The notes: generated by a model not told the origin, from the sequence alone. DNA of 64,000 bases from Streptomyces naganishii JCM 4654 (GCF_014650575.1 NZ_BMVF01000029.1:1-64000), one strand, 5' to 3'; numbered from the stretch's first letter, positions 41,060 to 49,905 are shown. Numbers and translations are program-made.

Positions 41060-42464
41060 CCCGACGGACACCACGGCCGGCCCCGTGCCCGCCGACGCCC
41101 TCGCCGGCTATCTGCGGGCGCAGGCGACCGAGTTCCTGCGCGCGCTGCGTCTGCACCGCGAGAGCGGCGGCGGGAACGGCCACGGCAACGGCACCGTGGA
41201 GTCCGCCGACGCGGCGCGCGCCCTGCGCCACTCGGCCCGCCGCATCAGCGGCAGCCTGCACACCTTCCGCCCCCTGCTGGACGAGAGCTGGTCGGAGGAC
41301 CTGCGCCCCGAACTGGCCTGGCTCTCGGGCACGCTGGCCCGCGAACACGCCTGCCAGGCCCGCCTGGACCGCCTGCTCCTGGCCCTGCACCGGCTGTCGG
41401 GCACCCCGGCCCCGCCCGGCCTCCCGGCCCAGGCGCCGGGGCACTGGGGCGCCAACGGGCGCGGTGGCGCGGGCAGCCCGGGCGCCGAGCGCGGCAACCC
41501 GGGTCCGGGGTGGGGCGACCCCGGTGCCGGCCGTGCGGGCGCGGGCTCCGGGCGCGCCAACCCGGGCACCGGGCAGGGCGGCTCGGGCGCCGACCACGGC
41601 AACTCCGGTCGCGGACAGGCGAATCCGGGCCCCGAGCCCGGCAACGCGGGCCCCGCGCGCGGCGGCTCCGGCGGCGACCGCGGCAGCGCCGGCTCCGCTC
41701 CCGGCCGGGGCGGCCTCGGCCTGGGCCGCGACGACTACGTCCTCGACTACGGCAACTCCGCCCGCGGCCAGGGCGGACCGGGCCCCGACCGCGCCGGTCC
41801 CACAGCCGACCGGGGCGCCCCCGCCGCCGCCCCCGCCCGGGGCAGTCTCGCCGCCGGCGCGGTCAAGGCGGGCGCGCTGCTCGACCGGCAGCTCACGCTC
41901 GCCCGTACCCGGGCGCACTCCACCGCGCTCCAGGCGCTCGGCTCCAGCCGTTTCCACGCCGTGGCCGACAAGGTCGCCGTACTCGCCAGCGACGTGCCCC
42001 TCGCCCCGGCCGCCGCCGGCGCCGACCTGCGCGCCCTGGCCGCCGCGGCCGAGGAGCGCCTGACCGACGCGGTGGCCGCGCTGCCGCTGGTCACCGCGGG
42101 CAGCCCGTACAACGCCGCGGCCCTGGTCCACGGCCTGTCCCCGGACCCCGCCCCGCACCCGCAGGACGCCCCCTGGCACCAGGTGCGCCTGCTGCTGCGC
42201 CTGCACCGCTACGCCCGCGAGGTCCTGCACGGCGGGCCCGCCGCCGTGGACGTACGGCTGCTGGCGGCCGGGCGGGCGCTCAACCGGCACCGCGACGCCG
42301 CCGAGGCCGCCGCGGCCGCCGCGTCGGCGGCCCGCACCCCGCGGATCGCCCCGGCGACGGCGTACGCGCTGGGCGTGCTCCACGCCGACCAGCGGCACGA
42401 GGTGGAGGCCGCCCGGTACGCCTTCCAGCGGTCGTGGCAGACGCAGGCGGTCGGCGCCAACTGA
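41040..42464 (+). CDS. CHAD-domain protein with Gly-rich insertion
   Basis: A 474-residue CHAD (conserved histidine alpha-helical domain) protein. The His/Arg-rich helices ALRHSARRISGSLHTFRPLL (61-80) start the first half, and the second half resumes near 270 (RQLTLARTRAHSTALQALGS). Between them residues 121-270 are a Gly/Asn/Pro-rich low-complexity run (GNPGPGWGDPGAG, GQANPGPEPGNAGP). CHAD domains bind polyphosphate, and the 20-nt overlap with ppk supports that role. GTG 41040. The insertion is unusual in length. Confidence 0.85.
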   Translation: MAQRHPDPTDTTAGPVPADALAGYLRAQATEFLRALRLHRESGGGNGHGNGTVESADAARALRHSARRISGSLHTFRPLLDESWSEDLRPELAWLSGTLAREHACQARLDRLLLALHRLSGTPAPPGLPAQAPGHWGANGRGGAGSPGAERGNPGPGWGDPGAGRAGAGSGRANPGTGQGGSGADHGNSGRGQANPGPEPGNAGPARGGSGGDRGSAGSAPGRGGLGLGRDDYVLDYGNSARGQGGPGPDRAGPTADRGAPAAAPARGSLAAGAVKAGALLDRQLTLARTRAHSTALQALGSSRFHAVADKVAVLASDVPLAPAAAGADLRALAAAAEERLTDAVAALPLVTAGSPYNAAALVHGLSPDPAPHPQDAPWHQVRLLLRLHRYAREVLHGGPAAVDVRLLAAGRALNRHRDAAEAAAAAASAARTPRIAPATAYALGVLHADQRHEVEAARYAFQRSWQTQAVGAN

Positions 42465-42481
42465 GAGGCGGTGGACGACCG

Positions 42482-42904
42482 GTGACCCAGCCCGTCAAGA
42501 GGCCCGTGCGCGCGGCCGGCTGCGTCCTGTGGCGCCGTTCGGCGGCGGACGGCGCGCTCGAACTCTGCGTGATCCACCGGCCCCGCTACGACGACTGGTC
42601 CTGGCCCAAGGGCAAGCTCAAGCGCGGCGAGGACGCGCTCACGGGCGCGCTGCGCGAGGTGGCCGAGGAGACCGGGTACACCGCCGTGCCCGGCCCGGAG
42701 CTGAGCCGGGTGACGTATGTGGCGCGCGGCCGCCCCAAGCTGGTGCGGTACTGGGCCGCCGAGGCGGCCTCGGGCCACTTCACGCCCAACAAGGAGGTGG
42801 ACCGGCTGCGCTGGCTCTCACCGGCCGCCGCCCGCGACCGGCTGACGCAGTTCCGCGACCGCGAACTCGTCGACGAGCTGCTGGCCGCCCTGCGCCTCGC
42901 CTGA
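42482..42904 (+). CDS. NUDIX hydrolase (MutT/diadenosine-polyphosphate type)
   Basis: A 140-residue hydrolase. The Nudix box GKLKRGEDALTGALREVAEE plus TGY is perfect, preceded by HRPRYDDWSWPKGKLKRGE, a pattern shared with MutT1-like and diadenosine polyphosphate hydrolases. MutT1-type proteins in mycobacteria carry an extra phosphoglycerate-mutase domain, absent here. GTG 42482. It is 17 bp after the CHAD gene and so belongs to a ppk-CHAD-NUDIX operon; it may process polyphosphorylated nucleotides. Confidence 0.88.
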   Translation: MTQPVKRPVRAAGCVLWRRSAADGALELCVIHRPRYDDWSWPKGKLKRGEDALTGALREVAEETGYTAVPGPELSRVTYVARGRPKLVRYWAAEAASGHFTPNKEVDRLRWLSPAAARDRLTQFRDRELVDELLAALRLA

Positions 42905-42907
42905 GGG

Positions 42908-43069
42908 TCACCGGCCCGCCGCCTCGTGCTCGCGGGCGTGCCCGTCCGCGTCGGTACGGGCCAGGCTGCGGGCCCGGCGCGCGGGACCGCGCCAGCCGCA
43001 GGTGCAGCGGGCCAGGCAGAAGCGGCCCTGTTCGACAGTCGCGGTGCGGTGTTCCTGCTGCTGCGCCAC
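42908..43069 (-). CDS. small Cys-rich zinc-ribbon-like protein (53 aa)
   Basis: A 53-residue gene not covered by longer ORFs. GTG 43069 to TGA 42908-42910. The product reads MAQQQEHRTATVEQ, then GRFCLARCTCGWRGPARRAR with three Cys in C-x3-C-x-C spacing, then TDADGHAREHEAAG with two His. The Cys and His could bind one zinc. TAGCGT lies 7 nt before the GTG, so the mRNA may be leaderless; a GTG 43075 is also in frame. Convergent with the NUDIX gene, 3 bp apart. Similar small proteins are common in Streptomyces, unstudied. Confidence 0.68.
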   Translation of the reverse strand: MAQQQEHRTATVEQGRFCLARCTCGWRGPARRARSLARTDADGHAREHEAAGR

Positions 43070-43215
43070 GGTCACGACGCTACCCACGCCGGGTGAACGG
43101 AAGGTTGCGGCTTGCCCCGGACCGCCCCCGGCGCGTGACGAAGCCCCCCACTCCTCGTTGACCGGAACGACAGGGGGCCCGTGACGGACGCGGACCGACT
43201 GGGGGTAGGCGAACG

Positions 43216-44091
43216 ATGGCTGAGCGGCGGCGGACCGGGGCCCTTTCTGCCCGGGTGAGGTCGAGGGCCCCGGGCACCGGACGCGGGCCGGCGCTCGTGG
43301 TGGGGCTGGTGCTGTGCGTGTGCGCCACCGGATGCGGGGGCGACGGCGTGGCCGCGCAGGACGCGCGTGCCGCCGCCGACCCGGTGCGCACGGTCCGCGA
43401 GGCGCCCGGCGCGCTGCTGGAGGCGGGCAGTTCCCAGGCGCGTACGTCGATGGAGATGGCCGCCGGCGGCACCCGCGTGACCATCCGCGGCGAGGGCGCG
43501 TACGACTTCCGCGGGCAGCTCGGGCGGCTCACGGTGGTGCTGCCGCAGGATCCGGCCGGGGCGCCCGAGCACCGGCCGATCACCGAGCTCCTCGCGCCCG
43601 GCGCGCTCTACATGAAGAACCGGGGCGCGGGCGTCCCGGCCGACAAGTGGGTGCGGGTGGACACGGCCACGCTGTCGGACGGCAATCTCGTCACCGGCGG
43701 CGCCACCGACCCGTTCGCCGCCGCCGAGGTGCTGCGCGGGACGCGCACGGCGACGTACGTGGGCCGCACCGAGGTGGCCGGGGCGGCGGTACGGCACTAC
43801 CGGGGCACCGCCGACCTCGCGCTGGCGGCGCGCGGCGCCTCGCCGGCGGGGGCGGCGGCGCTCGCGGCGGCGGCGAAAGGGTTCGCCACGGCCGAGGTCC
43901 CGTTCGACGTCTACCTCGACGACCAGGGCCGTATCCGCAAGCTCAGGCAGCGGTTCAGCTTCGTGGGCGGGCAGCACAAGGGCACGGTGGCGGTGTTCTC
44001 CACCACGCTGCTGTACGCCTTCGGCACGCCCGTCACCGTGGCCCTGCCACACCCGAAAGACATCTACGCGGGCCGGGTCGCCGAGGAATGA
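43216..44091 (+). CDS. lipoprotein of unknown function (LppX/LprG-like possible)
   Basis: A 291-residue exported protein. The signal region is TGRGPALVVGLVLCVCATGC with a lipobox-like CATGC cleavage site. The mature domain has VREAPGALLEAGSSQARTSM, TRVTIRGEGAYDFRG and DVYLDDQGRIRKLRQRFSF, the layout of DUF1396/LppX-type lipid-binding lipoproteins. Ligand unknown. ATG 43216 is used; other starts are possible within the basic leader. It lies alone between the NUDIX and csoR regions. Confidence 0.8.
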   Translation: MAERRRTGALSARVRSRAPGTGRGPALVVGLVLCVCATGCGGDGVAAQDARAAADPVRTVREAPGALLEAGSSQARTSMEMAAGGTRVTIRGEGAYDFRGQLGRLTVVLPQDPAGAPEHRPITELLAPGALYMKNRGAGVPADKWVRVDTATLSDGNLVTGGATDPFAAAEVLRGTRTATYVGRTEVAGAAVRHYRGTADLALAARGASPAGAAALAAAAKGFATAEVPFDVYLDDQGRIRKLRQRFSFVGGQHKGTVAVFSTTLLYAFGTPVTVALPHPKDIYAGRVAEE

Positions 44092-44201
44092 GAGCCGAAA
44101 TGACCGGCGGACTAGCCCTTCCGTGCCATGCGCGGGGCGTACGCCGCTCCCTACCCTAGGAAGCCGGGACGGCGGGCTGAGCCGGTGACGGCAGGAACGA
44201 G

Positions 44202-44381
44202 GTGACGCGCGTGGCTGCGGTCGGCGGTACGGCAGTGCAGGACCACGTGGCCCTCGCCGAGATCGAGCTGTGCGGGGAGCTGATCATCGCGGCCTCGGCG
44301 GCCCGCGAACGCCTCAGTCTGGAAAGCATCGACGAGGTCCTGCGCGTGTCCGAGGAACGCGACCGGGAATCCGCCCGTTGA
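44202..44381 (+). CDS. small conserved-type protein (59 aa)
   Basis: A 59-residue acidic, helical protein. It runs from GTG 44202 (AGGA 5-8 nt upstream) to TGA 44379-44381. The sequence VQDHVALAEIELCGELIIAA then SAARERLSLESIDEVL matches a small protein I remember as common to Streptomyces genomes at this place. No motif or known role. It is convergent with csoR. Confidence 0.75.
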   Translation: MTRVAAVGGTAVQDHVALAEIELCGELIIAASAARERLSLESIDEVLRVSEERDRESAR

Positions 44382-44431
44382 CCACCACCCACCGCATCCG
44401 GCCACACGGTGGGTGTGCCGCCCGGCGCGGC

Positions 44432-44803
44432 TCAGGTGCGCAGGAGGCGGGCGATCGCCTTCGTGGCCTCCTCGACCTTCGCGTCGATCTCGTCGCCGCC
44501 CTTGAGGGCCGCGTCGGCCACGCAGTGGGCGAGGTGCTCCTCCAGGAGCTGGAGGGCGAAGGACTGGAGGGCCTTGGTGGACGCGGACACCTGGGTGAGT
44601 ATGTCGATGCAGTAGACGTCCTCGTCGACCATCCGCTGGAGCCCGCGGATCTGGCCCTCGATCCGCCGCAGCCGCTTGACGTGCTCCGCCTTCTGCTTGT
44701 GGTAACCGTGCGTGACGTGCTCGTGCGCCGCGGGCTCGGGCGCGGGCTCGTCCCGGCCGGTGGTGCCGGAGGGCGCCACCGCGCCGGCCTCGGTGGTCGT
44801 CAT
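44432..44803 (-). CDS. csoR: CsoR-family copper-sensing repressor
   Basis: A 123-residue all-helical CsoR/RcnR (DUF156) repressor. The Cu(I) ligands are C65, H90 and C94 (VYCIDIL, LLEEHLAHC), the C-H-C set of CsoR. The N-terminal 30 residues are extended and disordered. Without copper it binds its operator; copper releases it and induces copper export. S. lividans CsoR is known at this locus. An operator-like GC-rich inverted repeat lies just upstream, implying autoregulation. ATG 44803. Confidence 0.92.
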   Translation of the reverse strand: MTTTEAGAVAPSGTTGRDEPAPEPAAHEHVTHGYHKQKAEHVKRLRRIEGQIRGLQRMVDEDVYCIDILTQVSASTKALQSFALQLLEEHLAHCVADAALKGGDEIDAKVEEATKAIARLLRT

Positions 44804-44847
44804 CGCGGCCTCCCTGTGCGTCGTGGAGCTCGGGACGAGCTCAAGAC

Positions 44848-44864
44848 ATACCCCTGGCGGGTAT
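44848..44864. promoter_or_regulatory. CsoR operator upstream of csoR
   Basis: A 17-bp inverted repeat ATACCC-CTGGC-GGGTAT matches the CsoR site type (ATACCC-N5-GGGTAT). It lies 45-61 bp before the csoR start codon, so csoR is probably autoregulated. Continuation GATAAC downstream may hold a promoter element. Confidence 0.8.
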
Positions 44865-45021
44865 ATGATAACGGACTTCGCGGGGTAGGGGGTCCCTTGG
44901 CCGTGCCCCCGTGCTGAGCACTGTGCCTGATGGGCGACACTGGGGGACGGCCCCTTAGCCGTGGCCGGATGATGCCCTTAGCATCAGCCTGACCGAAACC
45001 GAAGCACCCCGAGGACCCCAC

Positions 45022-45642
45022 GTGCGCTTTCGTCTGACCCCCAGGGAGACGAGCTTCTACGACATGTTCGCCGCGTCCGCGGACAACATCGTCACGGGCT
45101 CGAAACTCCTGATGGAACTGCTCGGGGCGGACGCATCCGCCCGGGCCGAGATCGCAGAGCGTATGCGGGCCGCGGAACACGCAGGCGACGACGCCACGCA
45201 CGCGATCTTCCACCAGCTGAACTCCTCGTTCATCACGCCCTTCGACCGCGAGGACATCTACTCCCTCGCGTCGTCCCTCGACGACATCATGGACTTCATG
45301 GAGGAGGCCGTCGACCTGGTCGTCCTCTACAACGTCGAGGAACTGCCCAAGGGCGTCGAGCAGCAGATCGAGGTGCTGGCCCGGGCCGCGGAACTCACCG
45401 CGGAGGCCATGCCGCACCTGCGGACCATGGACAACCTCACCGAGTACTGGATCGAGGTGAACCGCCTGGAGAACCAGGCGGACCAGATCCACCGCAAGCT
45501 CCTCGCCCACCTGTTCAACGGCAAGTACGACGCGATCGAGGTGCTGAAGCTGAAGCAGATCGTGGACGTACTGGAAGAGGCGGCGGACGCCTTCGAGCAC
45601 GTGGCGAACACGGTGGAGACCATCGCGGTCAAGGAGTCCTGA
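45022..45642 (+). CDS. DUF47 / PhoU-like partner of PiT transporter
   Basis: A 206-residue all-helical protein of the DUF47 (PhoU-like, Pit accessory) family: DNIVTGSKLLMELLG, RMRAAEHAGDDATHAIFHQL, REDIYSLASSLDDIMDFMEE. Such proteins regulate or assist the low-affinity phosphate transporter encoded next. GTG 45022; 7 bp separate its stop from pit, so the two form an operon. Confidence 0.93.
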   Translation: MRFRLTPRETSFYDMFAASADNIVTGSKLLMELLGADASARAEIAERMRAAEHAGDDATHAIFHQLNSSFITPFDREDIYSLASSLDDIMDFMEEAVDLVVLYNVEELPKGVEQQIEVLARAAELTAEAMPHLRTMDNLTEYWIEVNRLENQADQIHRKLLAHLFNGKYDAIEVLKLKQIVDVLEEAADAFEHVANTVETIAVKES

Positions 45643-45649
45643 GGCGTCC

Positions 45650-46648
45650 ATGGACACCTTCGCTCTGATCCTGACCATCCTGGTCGCCCTCGGCTTCGCC
45701 TACACCAACGGTTTCCACGACTCGGCCAACGCCATCGCCACCTCGGTGTCGACCCGCGCGCTCACCCCGCGCGCCGCGCTCGCCATGGCGGCGGTCATGA
45801 ACCTCGCCGGCGCCTTCCTCGGCAGCGGCGTCGCCAAGACCGTCAGCGAGGGCCTGATCCAGACCCCCACCGGCGGCAAGGGCATGGGCATCCTGTTCGC
45901 CGCGCTGCTCGGGGCCATCGTCTGGAACCTGATCACCTGGTACTTCGGCCTGCCCTCGTCCTCCTCGCACGCGCTGTTCGGCGGCATGGTGGGCGCGGCC
46001 CTCGCGGGCGGCATCACCGTGTACTGGTCCGGGGTGCTGGACAAGGTCGTCACCCCGATGTTCCTGTCCCCGGTGGTCGGCATCATCGTCGGCTACCTGG
46101 TCATGACGGCGATCATGTGGATGTTCCGCCGGACCAACCCGCACAAGGCCAAGCGGGGCTTCCGCATAGCGCAGACCGTCTCGGCGGCCGGCATGGCGCT
46201 CGGGCACGGCCTCCAGGACGCCCAGAAGACCATGGGTGTCGTGGTGATGGCCCTGGTCATCGCCGACGTCGAGAAGTACGGCGACCCGATCCCGGTGTGG
46301 GTGAAGCTGGTCTCCGCGCTCATGCTGTCGCTAGGCACCTACGCGGGCGGCTGGCGCATCATGCGCACCCTGGGCCGCAAGATCATCGAGCTGGACCCGC
46401 CGCAGGGCTTCGCCGCCGAGACGACCGGCGCGTCGATCATGTTCGCCACCGCGTTCCTCTTCAAGGCGCCGATCTCCACCACCCACGTGATCACCTCGGC
46501 GATCATGGGCGTGGGCGCGACCAAGCGCGTGAACGCGGTGCGCTGGGGCGTGGCCAAGAACATCGTGCTCGGCTGGTTCATCACCATGCCGGCCGCCGCC
46601 ATCGTCGCGGCCTGCGCCTTCTGGCTGATCAACCTGCTGTTCTTGTAG
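45650..46648 (+). CDS. pitH1: PiT-family inorganic phosphate transporter
   Basis: A 332-residue membrane protein with about ten spans that brings in phosphate (as a metal-phosphate complex) with protons. The duplicated signature is present: GFHDSANAIATSVSTRALTP near the N-terminus and GQ(L/DAQK)-type sequence in the second half (LGHGLQDAQKTMGV), plus PSSSSHALFGGMVGAAL and PISTTHVITSAIMGVG. The symbol follows the S. coelicolor pitH1 locus beside pst. Preceded by its DUF47 partner. Confidence 0.9.
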   Translation: MDTFALILTILVALGFAYTNGFHDSANAIATSVSTRALTPRAALAMAAVMNLAGAFLGSGVAKTVSEGLIQTPTGGKGMGILFAALLGAIVWNLITWYFGLPSSSSHALFGGMVGAALAGGITVYWSGVLDKVVTPMFLSPVVGIIVGYLVMTAIMWMFRRTNPHKAKRGFRIAQTVSAAGMALGHGLQDAQKTMGVVVMALVIADVEKYGDPIPVWVKLVSALMLSLGTYAGGWRIMRTLGRKIIELDPPQGFAAETTGASIMFATAFLFKAPISTTHVITSAIMGVGATKRVNAVRWGVAKNIVLGWFITMPAAAIVAACAFWLINLLFL

Positions 46649-46679
46649 CCGCCCGCCCCCGGGTGGCGACACTGGAAGC

Positions 46680-46880
46680 ATGACTGACAAGGCACTCCTC
46701 GAAGGCGGGCCGGAGGACCTCGCGGGCACCGTGGTGCCCGTGGTCCCTCCGGGACAGGAACTGAAGATCCCGCACCTCGGGGGATACGAGCACTACAAGG
46801 TCACCACGCGGCACCAGGACAGCAAGGAGGGCGCGGTCACCGTCTACAAGTGGTGGGAACGCACCGAAGTCGCCGAGTGA
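46680..46880 (+). CDS. hypothetical protein (66 aa)
   Basis: A 66-residue soluble protein: MTDKALLEGGPEDLAGTVV, PHLGGYEHYKVTT, TVYKWWERTEVAE. It resembles a small actinobacterial family (I think DUF5988). ATG 46680 follows GGAAGC. Placed after pit and before a terminator, it may be read with the phosphate operon. Function unknown. Confidence 0.75.
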   Translation: MTDKALLEGGPEDLAGTVVPVVPPGQELKIPHLGGYEHYKVTTRHQDSKEGAVTVYKWWERTEVAE

Positions 46881-46916
46881 ACCGCCGGGGCGCCGCCCCG
46901 GCCGGCCCGACAGCAG

Positions 46917-46947
46917 GGGCCCGCCCCCGTCAACCGGGGGCGGGCCC
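46917..46947. terminator. bidirectional terminator between pit operon and pstB
   Basis: A perfect 13-bp stem GGGCCCGCCCCCG / CGGGGGCGGGCCC with a 5-nt loop, followed by TTCT on the plus strand. It stands between convergent transcripts (plus strand ending at 46880, minus strand ending at 47015). Confidence 0.85.
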
Positions 46948-47014
46948 TTCTGCGTCCTCGCGGTGGCACCGCCATGCAGCACCGCGAGGGGTTCTCGGGG
47001 GAGTGACCGCCGGC

Positions 47015-47791
47015 TCAGCCGAAGCGGCCGGAGATGTAGTCCTCCGTGGCCTGCACCGAGGGGTTGGAGAAGATCCGCTCGGTGTCGTCGATCTCTATCA
47101 GCCGGCCCGGCTGGCCCACCGCCGCCAGGTTGAAGAACGCCGTACGGTCCGACACGCGCGCCGCCTGCTGCATGTTGTGCGTCACGATGACGATCGTGAA
47201 GCGCTCCTTCAGCTCGCCGATCAGGTCCTCGATGGCGAGGGTGGAGATCGGGTCGAGGGCCGAGCAGGGCTCGTCCATCAGCAGCACCTTCGGCTCGACC
47301 GCGATGGCGCGGGCGATGCACAGCCGCTGCTGCTGGCCGCCGGACAGTCCCGAGCCGGGCTTGTTCAGGCGGTCCTTGACCTCGTTCCAGAGGTTGGCGC
47401 CCTTGAGGGACTTCTCGACGACGTCGCCGAGCTCGCTCTTCTTGTAGTTGCCGTTGAGCCTCAGGCCCGCCGCCACGTTGTCGAAGATCGACATGGTGGG
47501 GAAGGGGTTGGGGCGCTGGAAGACCATGCCCACCTCGCGGCGCACGGAGACCGGGTCGATCCCGTTGCCGTAGAGGTCCTCGTCGTCGAGCAGGACCTTG
47601 CCCTCGACCCGGCCGCCGGGGGTGACCTCGTGCATGCGGTTCAGGGTGCGCAGGAACGTCGACTTGCCGCAGCCGGAGGGGCCGATGAAGGCCGTCACCG
47701 AGCGCGGCTCGACCGTCATCGAGATGTCCTCGATCGCCTTGTGGGAGCCGTAGTAGGCGGTGAGCCCGCTCACATCGATTCGCTTGGCCAT
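47015..47791 (-). CDS. pstB: phosphate ABC transporter ATP-binding protein
   Basis: A 258-residue ATPase: Walker A GPSGCGKST, Q-loop MVFQRPNPFP, signature LSGGQQQRL, Walker B VLLMDEPCSALD, H-loop VTHNMQQA. It powers high-affinity phosphate import by PstAC. ATG 47791. It is the last gene of pstSCAB, 45 bp after pstA. Confidence 0.96.
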   Translation of the reverse strand: MAKRIDVSGLTAYYGSHKAIEDISMTVEPRSVTAFIGPSGCGKSTFLRTLNRMHEVTPGGRVEGKVLLDDEDLYGNGIDPVSVRREVGMVFQRPNPFPTMSIFDNVAAGLRLNGNYKKSELGDVVEKSLKGANLWNEVKDRLNKPGSGLSGGQQQRLCIARAIAVEPKVLLMDEPCSALDPISTLAIEDLIGELKERFTIVIVTHNMQQAARVSDRTAFFNLAAVGQPGRLIEIDDTERIFSNPSVQATEDYISGRFG

Positions 47792-47836
47792 GTCTGCTAC
47801 TTCACTTCCAGTTCGTCTCGGTCGCCGATGGCCGCG

Positions 47837-48901
47837 TCAGCGACCGGTCTTGGGGGCCTTCCAGCGGGCGATGCCGCGGGCCACCAGGTTGAGGATCATC
47901 ACGAAGGCGATCAGGGTGAGGGCCGCCGCCCAGGCGCGGTCGTAGGCGGCGCCGTAGCCCGAGCTGTTCGCGTACTGCTGGTAGATGTAGAGCGGCAGCG
48001 ACGCCTGCGGGTCCTTGAAGGGGTTGGTGTTGATGAAGTTGGTACCCCAGACCAGCAGCAGCACGGGAGCGGTCTCACCGGTGATGCGCGCGACGGCCAG
48101 CATCACGCCGGTGGCGATGCCGCCGACGGAGGTCGGCAGGACCACCTTGAGGATGGTGCGCCACTTGGGGACGCCGAGCGCGAGGGAGGCCTCGCGCAGC
48201 TCGTTCGGTACGAGCTTGAGCATCTCCTCGGTGGAGCGCACCACCACGGGCATCATCAGGATCGCCAGGGACAGCGAACCGGCGAAGCCGGAGTAGCCCA
48301 TCTTGAGGATGAGGATCCAGAAGCTGAGGACGAACAGGCCGGCCACGATCGACGGGATGCCGGTCATGACGTCGACGAAGAAGGTGACCGCCTTGGCAAG
48401 CCGGCCGCGGCCGTACTCGACGAGGTAGATCGCGGTGAGCACACCGATCGGCACGGCGATCAGGGTGGCCAGGCCGACCTGCTCCAGGGTGCCGAGCAGG
48501 GCGTGGTAGATGCCGCCGCCGGGCTGGGTGTCGGCGACGCCGGCCATGGAGTGGCTCAGGAAGTAGCCGTCCAGCACCTTCGCGCCGCGCTTGACGGTGG
48601 CCCAGATCAGCGAGGCCAGCGGGACGACGGCGAGGAGGAAGCAGACCCAGATCAGGCTGGTGGCGATGCGGTCGCGCGCCTGCCTGCGGCCCTCGACGCG
48701 GGCCGCGATGACGTAGGTGCCCGCCACGGCGAGCAGCGCGGCGATCACACCCCACTGCACCTTGCTGTGCAGCCCGGCGGCGAGCCCGATGACCACGGCG
48801 AGCAGGACGGAGCCGGCGACTACGGCGAGCGGGAACCACTTCGGCAGGCTCGCGCCGCGCAGCGAGCTGCGGCGCCGGTGGGTTGCGGCTGGCGTGGTCA
48901 T
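47837..48901 (-). CDS. pstA: phosphate ABC transporter permease
   Basis: A 354-residue permease. Two extra spans lie in the N-terminal 95 residues (PLAVVAGSVLLAVVIGLAAG, VQWGVIAALLAVAGTYVIAA), followed by the six-span MetI-like domain with the EAA loop (ELREASLALGVPKWRTILKV). The N-terminal extension is usual in actinobacteria. ATG 48901 overlaps the pstC stop (ATGA). Confidence 0.95.
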   Translation of the reverse strand: MTTPAATHRRRSSLRGASLPKWFPLAVVAGSVLLAVVIGLAAGLHSKVQWGVIAALLAVAGTYVIAARVEGRRQARDRIATSLIWVCFLLAVVPLASLIWATVKRGAKVLDGYFLSHSMAGVADTQPGGGIYHALLGTLEQVGLATLIAVPIGVLTAIYLVEYGRGRLAKAVTFFVDVMTGIPSIVAGLFVLSFWILILKMGYSGFAGSLSLAILMMPVVVRSTEEMLKLVPNELREASLALGVPKWRTILKVVLPTSVGGIATGVMLAVARITGETAPVLLLVWGTNFINTNPFKDPQASLPLYIYQQYANSSGYGAAYDRAWAAALTLIAFVMILNLVARGIARWKAPKTGR

Positions 48902-49905
48902 GCGTTGGCCCCCGAGTACTCCTTGCGGCGGTTGATGATCATCCGTGCCGCGCCGTTGACGACCAGCGTGATCACGAACAGGACGAGACCGGAGGCGATC
49001 AGCGCGTCCTGGCCGAACTCGGTGGCCTCGTTGAACTTGCTCGCGATGTTCTGCGCGAAGGTGCCGCCGCCCGGGTCGAGCAGGCTCGCCTTGATGTCGA
49101 AGGTCGGGGAGAGCACGGTGGCCACGGCCATCGTCTCGCCCAGCGCGCGGCCGAGGCCGAGCATCGAGGCGGAGATCACGCCGGAGCGCCCGAAGGGCAG
49201 CACCGACATGCGGATGACCTCCCAGCGCGTGGCGCCGAGGGCCAGCGCGGCCTCCTCGTGCATGCGCGGGACCTGGCGGAAGACCTCGCGGCTGACGTTG
49301 GTGATGATCGGCAGGATCATGATCGCCAGCAGGATGCCCACGGTGAGCAGCGAGCGCGGGGCGCCGCCCTGCCAGGAGAGGATCCCCGTCCAGCCGAAGT
49401 ACTGGTCCAGCCAGCCGTACAGGCCGTTCAGGTTCGGTACGAGGACCAGGGCGCCCCACAGGCCGTAGACGATGGACGGCACGGCGGCCAGCAGGTCGAT
49501 CACGTAGGCGATCGGGCCGCTGAGCCGGCGCGGGGCGTAGTGGGTGAGGAACAGCGCGATGCCGACCGCCACCGGGACCGCGAGGGCCATGGCGATGATC
49601 GAGGAGACGACCGTGCCGAAGGCCAGCACGGCGATGCCGAACTGGGGCGGAAGGATGTTGGTGTTCCACTCGAAGGTGGTCAGGAAGTTGCCGTCGTCCT
49701 TGCTGATGGCGAGGGCGGCGCGGTAGGTGAGGAAGACCGCGATCGCGGCCATGATCACCAGCAGCAGGATGCCCGATCCCCGGGACAGCCCGAGGAAGAC
49801 GCGGTCACCGGGGCGGGTCGCACCCCGCACGGCGCGCTTCGGCTCGGCCGGGGCCGGCCGGGTGAGGGGATCGGGAGCGTCTTTGTGCTGTGTGGATATG
49901 TCCAT
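48898..49905 (-). CDS. pstC: phosphate ABC transporter permease
   Basis: A 335-residue permease with six spans and the EAA loop (EEAALALGATRWEVIRMSVLP). ATG 49905 (MDISTQHKDAPDP) has CCGGAG 6-9 nt upstream; the longer open frame starts at 50007 inside the intergenic region. About 109 bp separate it from pstS upstream. It pairs with PstA in the membrane. Confidence 0.95.
   Translation of the reverse strand: MDISTQHKDAPDPLTRPAPAEPKRAVRGATRPGDRVFLGLSRGSGILLLVIMAAIAVFLTYRAALAISKDDGNFLTTFEWNTNILPPQFGIAVLAFGTVVSSIIAMALAVPVAVGIALFLTHYAPRRLSGPIAYVIDLLAAVPSIVYGLWGALVLVPNLNGLYGWLDQYFGWTGILSWQGGAPRSLLTVGILLAIMILPIITNVSREVFRQVPRMHEEAALALGATRWEVIRMSVLPFGRSGVISASMLGLGRALGETMAVATVLSPTFDIKASLLDPGGGTFAQNIASKFNEATEFGQDALIASGLVLFVITLVVNGAARMIINRRKEYSGANA

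Noticed and set aside
38647..42063. 1138-codon open frame over ppk and CHAD
   Set aside because: Out of frame with ppk, whose PPK1 motifs are unmistakable in the adjacent frame; Arg/Pro-rich nonsense.
42900..43110. PHO box upstream of the small Cys-rich gene
   Set aside because: Only one GTTCACC-type half-site is present; the adjacent 11 bp do not match, so a PHO box is not claimed.
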